Assembly (NCBI GenBank): GCA_015680685.1
Contig: MNCI01036474.1
Coordinates: forward strand, 67,392-131,391
DNA from: Gnetum montanum
Taxonomy: Eukaryota; Streptophyta; Gnetopsida; Gnetales; Gnetaceae
Direction: 5' to 3'
DNA length: 64,000 nt
Positions 58,234 through 64,000 of the stretch are shown here, piece by piece. How positions within the stretch are numbered: the stretch's first letter is position 1; the number at the start of each line of letters is the position of its first letter. A program made the translations under genes and the position numbers. The notes beneath the pieces were generated by a model. It was not told the origin of the DNA. It was given only the letters and a program-made list of their open reading frames with translations, and searched no databases.

Positions 58234-59343
58234 TCATGTATAGAATGGCTTCAGGAATAAGTGATTGGTTGGAGTTGCAAACTCTTTTCCGTCCATGTCA
58301 GCTAGTTTGAATGCCCTATTGTCGAATGCTTTGATGACCAGATAAGGCCCTTCCCAGTTGACTGAGAATTTATCTGGATGTTCCCGAACAGCTTTAAGTA
58401 TGAGGTCTCCTTCTTTGATGGGGTGTTTATGAATGTCATGTTGATGTCGTTGCCGTTGTTGCCTCTGGTACCATTCGATCTGATCGAGTGCACGCACGCA
58501 TTCCTCCTCCACCGAGTCTAGGTCAATGATGCATAAATCATTGTTTTGCTCGTCGTCGAGGAGTTCGGAGAGCGTGATCCTTAGAGACAGTACCTGCAAT
58601 TCTAAAGGTAAAACAACTTCTGAACCGTAAACAAGACTATATGGAGTTTTACCTGTCGAGGTCCGGTGCGTGGTACGGTATGTCCATAACGCATACACCA
58701 GTTGTCCGTGCCATCTTCGTTTGCTCTGGGCAAGCATCTTTTTGAGTACTATGATGATTTTCTTATTCGCTGATTTTGCCTGTCCATTGCTCTGAGGATA
58801 GTAAGGGGATGAAAATGAGTGTTTGATCCCTAGACTATTGCAAAACGTTTTGGTCTCGGCACTACTAAATTGTGGCCCGTTGTCAGTAATGATTGTCATG
58901 GGAATGCCAAAACAGGTTATAATGTTTTCGAGGATGAAGTTGCACACCTGTTTAGAAGTAGTTTTGTGAAGGGGTGCCGCCTCTACCCATTTCGTAAAGT
59001 ATTTAGTTACTGTTATGATAAAGCTATGCCTGGCAGAAGATGTGGGTGTTATCGGGCCAACGAGGTCCAGTCCCCACTTCTGGAAGGGCCATGTGATTTG
59101 TGTTGTATGCAACTCGTTTGGTGGAACGTGAATGAGATTACCGTGTTTTTGACATATACTACATGTTTTGACCTTGGACTGACAGTCGTATTCCATGTGT
59201 GGCCAATAGTAGCCTAGGCGTCTTATTTTGGTTGCCATTGCCTTCGGTGCGATGTGTCCCCCGCATATCCCGTCGTGTACCTGTTCAACAATTGTTTGGG
59301 CTTCGGTACTGTTGACACATGTCAGCAGAATGCCTTCGTAGGA
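58234..59343 (-). pseudogene. Integrase of young Tat-like element, catalytic Glu lost
   Basis: Integrase joins element cDNA to host DNA. The 334-codon open part starts at 59238. The zinc-binding HHCC motif has its two His just upstream (VHDGICGGHIAPK near 59280-59245) and its Cys pair in KTCSICQKH (residues 24-32). The core shows D58 in WGLDLVGP and D119 in ITDNGPQF. NGQAKSANK has Lys155 where NGQAEAANK carries the catalytic Glu, a single G-to-A change. A C-terminal domain with VNWEGPYLVIKAF follows, ending FLKPFYT and TAA. It is in the same frame as the reverse transcriptase. Stops at 59377-59379 and 59344-59346 separate it from RNase H. Inactive. Confidence 0.9.
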
Positions 59344-60330
59344 TCAGCGGCACAATGTATTCCCTATTAATGTGTACTATTTAGAACGCTTGCGTACTGC
59401 ATCCTTTTGTGCGTTGGTTAAATGTTGTGGCGTTTCGCCGCGCAGAAGGTATTCCTTTACATCGTCGTACCATTCGTTAGCGTGTGTTGTACTGATAGAT
59501 GCGATTGGTAGCATGTCGAGAGTGTTGGTTATGGGCTCAGCACAACTGGTTACGGAGCTTGGCAGTGCATGAAACATGTTAGGGGATATGTTTAAAGCCA
59601 AGGTTGCTAAGGTGTCTGTAATGGTATTGTCGTTCCTAGAGATATGTTGGACATCAACATTTCTGAATTGTTTGAGTAGGTGCTTAGCCAAATCACAGTA
59701 TGGTTGTAAGTGTTACACTTTACATGTATAGACGTCTGTGACTTGGTTTACGACTAGTTAGGAGTCCCCTCTGACTACAAGCCGTGTAACGTCCGAAGCT
59801 AGTGTGGCCGCGAGACCTCTGAGGAGACCTTCATACTCTGCTACGTTGTTGGTACAATGAAAGTTGAAGCGATAGGCGAAAGGCTTAATTTCTCCAAAGG
59901 GGTACGTGATTACAGCGGCAGCACTTCCTCCTCGAGAGGTGGATGCTCCATCGAAGTTTAGAATCGCATCGTAGTCGTCTGGCACCATGTCTACTGCATT
60001 TACATTTTTGTCCAGGAATTCGGGTTCTATTGTACCTGGATCATGCGTTGGCGACATGATCATTTGATTTGCTATGGCTTGCCCTTTTACTGACGATTGT
60101 GCCACATAGTGCAGGTCAAACTCAACTATGATTGCCTTCCACCGGGCTATCCTGCTTAATTCGTAGATGTTTCCAATTATAGCTCTGAGCACATTATCTT
60201 TGCAAATTATGTTAACTCGATTTTGGAAAAGATAATGTCGCCATTTCTTTAAAGAGAAAACTAAGGCTAAACATGACTTTTCTAAGTCGTTATATCTCTT
60301 TTCATGGGCAACCATTGCATGACTCAGGTA
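59344..60330 (-). pseudogene. RNase H domains of young element (dual arrangement)
   Basis: Downstream of the reverse transcriptase is the usual gypsy RNase H remnant: FYIYLATSESSITSML, then YYLSHAMVAHEKRYNDLEK, then LVFSLKKWRHYLF. A second RNase H follows, starting ILNFDGASTSRGGSAA near 59960. It keeps its acidic residues in NFDGAS, EYEGLL and VVRGDS. Stops at 59758-59760 and 59713-59715 fall just after the GDS Asp; the frame then continues to AKHLLKQFRNVDVQHISRND and LATLAL. A second RNase H after the first is characteristic of the Tat lineage of plant Ty3/gypsy elements. It is inactive through stops but the frame is continuous. Confidence 0.8.
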
Positions 60331-61290
60331 GTATACGGGGATCTCAATTCCGTCATCTCGTTTTTGGCACAACATGGATGTGATTGATGATTCTGATGTT
60401 GCTAGGTAGATGTAAAATGGCCTATCATTTTTGGGTGGGAATACGGTGGGTAACCGAGCGAGTGTTGTTTTAACGTTGTCAAATGCTTCTTGGCACTGTG
60501 GGGTCCATTCAAAATGGACATTCTTGCATAGTAGGTGGTTCATGGGTGTGATTTTTCCAGTCAAATTTTCTATGAACCTCCTGATGAACTGTAATCGACC
60601 TTGTAGCCCTCGAAGTTCGGTTAGATTTCTAGGTGGTCTTAGGTTTGTAATGGCCTTAACCTTATCGGGGTCTACCCGTATCCCTACCTCTGAGGCTACA
60701 AATCCAAGCATTTTACCCGTTTTGACGCCGAAGACACATTTCTTTGGGTTGAGCCTTAGCTCGTATTTTAAACAATGTTTTAATACTAAGTCAAGATCCT
60801 GTACGTGTTGTTCTGACGATTTTGACTTAACCACTATGTCGTCTACATAATCATTGAGCAAGTGTGAGATGTCATCGCTGAAAATATATGTCATCGCCCT
60901 TTGATACGTGGCCCCAACATTTTTGAGACCAAAAGGCATCATTGTATAACAAAAGGTTCCCCAAGGTGTCATGAAAGTAGTTCGGAGCTGGTGTTCTGGA
61001 TTGATACGTATCTGGTTATATCCCGAGAACCCATCCATAAAGGATAATAGGGCGTGCCCAGCAGTTGAGTCAACTAGTTGATTAATGCTAGGTAAGGGGA
61101 AGTCATCCTTTATGGTTGCTACATTAAGGTCCCGGAAGTTAATGCAAAGGCGGATACTTCCGTTCTTCTTTGGGACTATAACCATGTTTGATACCCATTT
61201 GGCGTAATCAACAGCCCTAATGAAACCAGCTTGGTAGAGCTTGGTGATCTCACTACGAACTGCTAACGCCACCTCGAGTTTGACCTTTCA
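60331..61290 (-). pseudogene. Reverse transcriptase of young Tat-like element
   Basis: Copies element RNA into DNA. From 61272 on the minus strand the frame shows, by residue: PKKNGSIRLCINFRDLN (34-50); LLSFMDGFSGYNQI (75-88) with the first catalytic Asp at 80; FCYTMMPFGLKNVGATYQ (107-124); and NDYVDDIVVKS (140-150) with YVDD intact. LGFVASEVGIRVDPDKVKAI and LRGLQGRLQFIRRFI follow. All three catalytic Asp are present. A TGA at 61288-61290 interrupts the lead-in, where CGA (Arg) is expected. The rest is open for 504 codons without frameshift, far better kept than any other coding remnant here. Confidence 0.9.
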
Positions 61291-61820
61291 TGCTTTTTGT
61301 TTTACTGGCCTGAGTTTTGGATCAAGGATTATGTTGTGCTGGATGATACAGGGGTCTAATCCGGGCATGTCTGTATAAGACCATGCAAATGCTTTGATAT
61401 TGTCCCTAAGTACGTTTTCGATATCTTTAGCTAGACGTGGTTTCAGTAACGCACTCAACTTTAGAATTTTAATTTCCCCATCCAGCATGGTGATGGGAGT
61501 TTCGGCTAGGGGATCTTCAGTAATGTTTTTAGCTTCAATGTCAAGGGACTTTGTCATTCCCTCATATTCGTTAACCATTTGCTGTGTTGAAGCTATTGTT
61601 GCATCATTTGCTGATGAGCTCGCATAGACGAGATTCACATCGATATTCCTTTCAACCACGCCGTATGGTCCATCAATGACCAACGACCTGGTTAAGCGCT
61701 TGCAATCCATTAGGCAAGTTCCTGTCAATAAATGGAGAGCCTAGTAAGATAGTGGAGGTCGTTTTAGGTTTTTCAGGAATCTTTAGTGTACATGCATGAA
61801 CATGAGTTGACATGACAGTG
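61288..61820 (-). pseudogene. Protease C-terminal end and protease-RT linker of young element
   Basis: From 61728 the linker frame contains LVIDGPYGVVERNIDVNLVY and an acidic region. It ends AFAWSYTDMPGLDPCIIQHN and LRPVKQKA, the standard lead-in to gypsy reverse transcriptase. Upstream, in a different frame, KTTSTILLGSPFIDR near 61785-61740 matches the ILLGRPF segment at the end of the protease, so a frameshift lies around 61725-61750. The N-terminal half with the active-site Asp is missing: the frame runs into a 30-bp tandem repeat at 61821. No gag was found beyond it. Confidence 0.65.
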
Positions 61821-61928
61821 GAACGGCAGTTTAATGCCTTACCGGGCAACGAACGACAGTTTAATGCCTTACCGGGCAATGAACGGCAGTTTAATGCCTT
61901 ACCAGGCAACGAACGACAGTTTAATGCC
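61821..61928. repeat. 30-bp tandem repeat, 3.6 units
   Basis: Unit GAACGGCAGTTTAATGCCTT ACCGGGCAAC with one to three substitutions per copy. Each unit holds the near-inverted repeat GGCAGTTTAATGCC. Because 30 is a multiple of 3, the minus strand reads through it as a 10-residue repeat fused to the protease end. Confidence 0.9.
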
Positions 61929-62341
61929 GAATTTTGTTGTTTATGTCATTTATGTGTGTAAATTTTATATCTTTTTTGAAAAATTCAAAGCGAATTCGAA
62001 AAAGTGCGAAAAACGAGGCAAAAAGCAAGAAAAACGGAAAAGCGGCGGCGGCGGCGGCAGCATTAGCGTCAGCGTCAACGCGCTATAAAAGGGGAGCGGG
62101 GGCGTCATTTTGTCATTTGACTTTTTGGGTGTGAGCGTAAACCGAGAGCGTAACCCCAGCGTAGACACCGAGCGAAACCCCAGCGTAGACGCTGAGCAAA
62201 ACCCCAGCGTAGACGCCGAGAAGACTTCTGTTTACACCGCATGCAAGCCACAGCGTAGACGCCGAGATGGGCAGAGGCAAAGAACTAGAGGGCCAAGGAT
62301 AGAAAGGACCTGAACTGACGTTCGCAAAGGAGAGTCAGGCG
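61929..62341 (+). promoter_or_regulatory. Promoter and leader of the FCP1-like unit
   Basis: Right of the 30-bp repeat the sequence holds a purine-rich stretch, a (GCG) run at 62043-62057, and CGCTATAAAAGGGGAGC with the TATA box at 62084-62090. A start site would be near 62115. The leader (62127-62260) repeats CCCCAGCGTAGACGCCGAGC-like units. An in-frame stop at 62300-62302 precedes the proposed ATG at 62342. The minus-strand polyprotein diverges from here. Confidence 0.55.
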
Positions 62342-64000
62342 ATGCTGCGGTGCCTACCCCGCCCGAGCGTCCCCGCATGGCCCGGATCTTCTGGCCGGTA
62401 GGCCTTTGACCCTGTTTTCATTGATTTCTAGCATCTGTTTTGTAGGGTAGATGGTCTAGCGTAGATGGTGTACGCTCGGCGTATACGCCGAGGGTTTCCA
62501 CAGCGTATACGTCGGGCGTAAGTCGGAGATTTGACAGCATGTTCAGCGTAAATTTTGGTATTATGTACGGCGTAGATAGTTTTTGGTATGCGGTGTTTCT
62601 ACGCCTAGCGTATACGCCGAGCGTAACTATTTTCGCACGCCCAGTGTATACACCGAGCGTAACTATTTTCGCATGCCCAGCGTATACGCCGAGTGTAATT
62701 GTTTTTGCACGCCGAGCGTAATTGTTGTCGCACGCCCAGCGTATACGCCGAGCGTAACTGTTTTCATACGCCCAGCGTATACGCCGAGCGTAACTGTTTC
62801 TCTACGCCCAGCGTATACGCCGAGCATAACTTAGAAAAATTTTCTGTGAATGTCTAATTTCCAAAATGAAGTCTCCCGTATTGATCTTTGGTGTTGTTTC
62901 AATGATTTGCAGAGATATTGAACCTCCCCTTCTAGTGATTGAGTTAGTTGGGGTTCTGACATGGTTTGGTCCTTTGGAGGGTGGTGACCCGACCCCGAAT
63001 TTGGTCGTTGAGCACAATGGGGTCTAGTTCCGGGACGGGGCTTGCAAATTTTTGGCCTTCTTGCTGGATTATTTCGACGTAGTGGTTTGGTCTCATCTAG
63101 GCGAAGATGTGGCACGGAGCATTATTGAGGCCATGTTACCTGGCGCAGCGGAAGACGTCCGAATGTTTATGGAGGACATCGATGAAGGGCCGCTTGTCGC
63201 CGAGGGTGTTTCCCCCGGTGGTCTGAAATCGACCCGTCCATTGACACGTGTGTGGGACCAGCTGTCGCGGGGCCCCAACTACATCAACAACACATTGTTC
63301 CTAGCTGGCCACGCGCACACTTTGTTTCAGAATCCCCTTGGCACAGTATACTGGGTGGAAAGGTAATTTCGTTTTAGTTTTGGCTACTCCTTTCTTTCTC
63401 ACATTCAAATACTTACTCTCGTTTCGACACATGCTATCTCCTTCCCGCAGGCCAAAGGTTATGCCAGATGGGGCCTATGCAGGCGACGATGGGATTGGAT
63501 TGGTGCGTACGGCCGTGGAAGCGTTCATGGTGGGTCCCACCCTGCGCAGGACCATATTGGCCCACACAAGGGACGCCATGAAGAACTTCCCCAAGAAATT
63601 TTCAAAGGCGTTTGCGCAATGTGCCGCGCATGGTTGGTTGCATGCCAACTGGGCCCCTAATGGGCCGATTTTCCCGTCTGCTTTTGATCTGGGCAAAACT
63701 TCAAGGTCCAACACTGAAAGTAATTGGCCAAGTTTCCTAGATGTCATGTTTGGTTTGGTCAATTGCCAAGTGTCAAGCTCATATGAAGGTTTTGGGTTTG
63801 CCTTTACAGCTGGCACTACCTCCGGCAGGGATTCCATTGTGACTGGGAGGACTGAAACTACTCTTTCGATGAAATTTGGTGAAACGAGTGCCACTTAGAA
63901 GTGGTTGCGAAAGAAGGCTTCACCATCTATTGTTACCTGCTTGAAGCATGCCGGCCTCATGGCACTCTTTGTGGCCCCTAGCCCAAATTTTTCTATAGCG
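62342..64000 (+). pseudogene. Spliced FCP1/NIF-like (HAD-fold) gene unit with dead catalytic motif, runs off the window
   Basis: Proposed exons are 62342-62397, 62913-63362 and 63451 onward. Introns 62398-62912 (GTAGGCC...TTTGCAG) and 63363-63450 (GTAATTT...CCCGCAG) both join in phase: CG+A gives Arg, AG+G gives Arg. Exon 2 resembles an FCP1/NIF phosphatase domain. PPLLVIELVGVLTWFGP stands where LLVLDLDGVL is expected; FRDGACKFLAFLLDYFDVVV then WSHL matches RPGLxEFLxxLxxxFEVxVWS; NNTLFLAGHAHTLFQNP matches NTLLIDDSPxKxxxNP. Both Asp of DxDG and the IDDSP acids are gone, so phosphatase activity is not expected. Exon 3 (PKVMPDGAYAGDDGIGLVRT onward) has no recognised domain. In-frame TAGs are at 63025-63027 and 63896-63898, after which the frame is open to the window end. 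It may be a decayed cellular gene or element cargo. Confidence 0.5.
62448..62830 (+). repeat. Palindromic GCGTATACGC array inside intron 1
   Basis: Repeats of about 36 bp built on CGCCCAGCGTATACGCCGAG followed by CGTAACTGTTTT, six or so regular units from about 62600 and looser ones before. It shares the GCGTATACGC palindrome with the LTR array at 56215-56606. The short frames across it are repeat artefacts. Confidence 0.85.

Noticed and set aside
62539-62834. Repetitive open frames (RPAYTPSVT-type)
   Set aside because: Translate the intronic palindrome array; the array lacks independent coding evidence.
62342-63898. Functional FCP1-type phosphatase
   Set aside because: The DxDG and DDSP catalytic residues are absent and two in-frame TAG codons are present.
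1-64000. tRNA, rRNA or organelle-derived segments
   Set aside because: No cloverleaf-like, rRNA-like or plastid/mitochondrial gene sequence was recognised on either strand, apart from tRNA-complementary primer sites.

Overview
This window looks like intergenic DNA from a very large, repeat-choked plant nuclear genome, most plausibly a gymnosperm or similar. The evidence is the absence of any intact housekeeping gene, the layers of nested and heavily decayed LTR retrotransposons and LINEs, the AT-rich and strongly CpG-depleted sequence, and the plant-type Ty3/gypsy, Ty1/copia and LINE protein remnants. Most in-frame stops are ones that C-to-T change at CAG, CAA, CGA or TGG would produce, as expected of old methylated elements. 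The organism call is an inference.

Layout, left half. 0.5-1.3 kb and 5.8-7.9 kb: two dead plus-strand LINE copies. 3.0-5.6 kb: a minus-oriented copia LTR, partly duplicated in tandem and split by a minus-oriented LTR of gypsy family C. 10.5-16.2 kb: 3' LTR (family A) and long noncoding 3' region of an old minus-strand element with minisatellites. 16.3-28.5 kb: a minus-strand gypsy element (family B LTR, tRNA-Met-like primer site, gag, spacer, protease) split by later insertions. These include a solo family A LTR at 16882-18262 with a perfect 5-bp target duplication, a family C LTR, a decayed ORF at 20.4-22.8 kb and an LTR-like block at 22.8-24.6 kb. 28.5-35.0 kb: a plus-strand family C gypsy element with LTRs, a tRNA-Asp-like primer site, gag and protease but no reverse transcriptase or integrase.

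Layout, right half. 35.5-36.1 kb: family A LTR. 36.35-36.7 kb: a 180-bp tandem duplication. 36.7-41.3 kb: AT-rich sequence with little recognisable. 41.3-42.7 kb: family A LTR, plus orientation. 42764-46679: a complete gag-only copia-type element with two LTRs of about 1.1 kb. 46.7-51.4 kb: a plus-strand family B gypsy element with gag and protease only. 51.8-55.38 kb: a minus-strand multi-exon pseudogene of unknown function whose acceptors all end in TTGTAG. At 55381 composition switches abruptly to CpG-rich. From there lies a much younger minus-strand Ty3/gypsy element of probable Tat affinity: 3' LTR 55381-56745, polypurine tract, noncoding 3' region with a 38-bp minisatellite, then integrase, dual RNase H, reverse transcriptase and the end of protease up to about 61.9 kb. 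It carries five in-frame stops and a Glu-to-Lys change in the integrase triad.

Head-to-head with it, on the plus strand from 62.1 kb to the window end, is a spliced gene-like unit (TATA box, leader, three exons) whose second exon resembles an FCP1/NIF (HAD) phosphatase domain with the catalytic aspartates gone. Palindromic GCGTATACGC arrays occur both in the LTR of the young element and in the leader and first intron of this unit.

The sequence also shows assembly problems: a single N at 55468 between two identical 42-bp copies, and 177 Ns at 57810-57986 abutting the minisatellite. No tRNA, rRNA, CRISPR or intact cellular gene was found.
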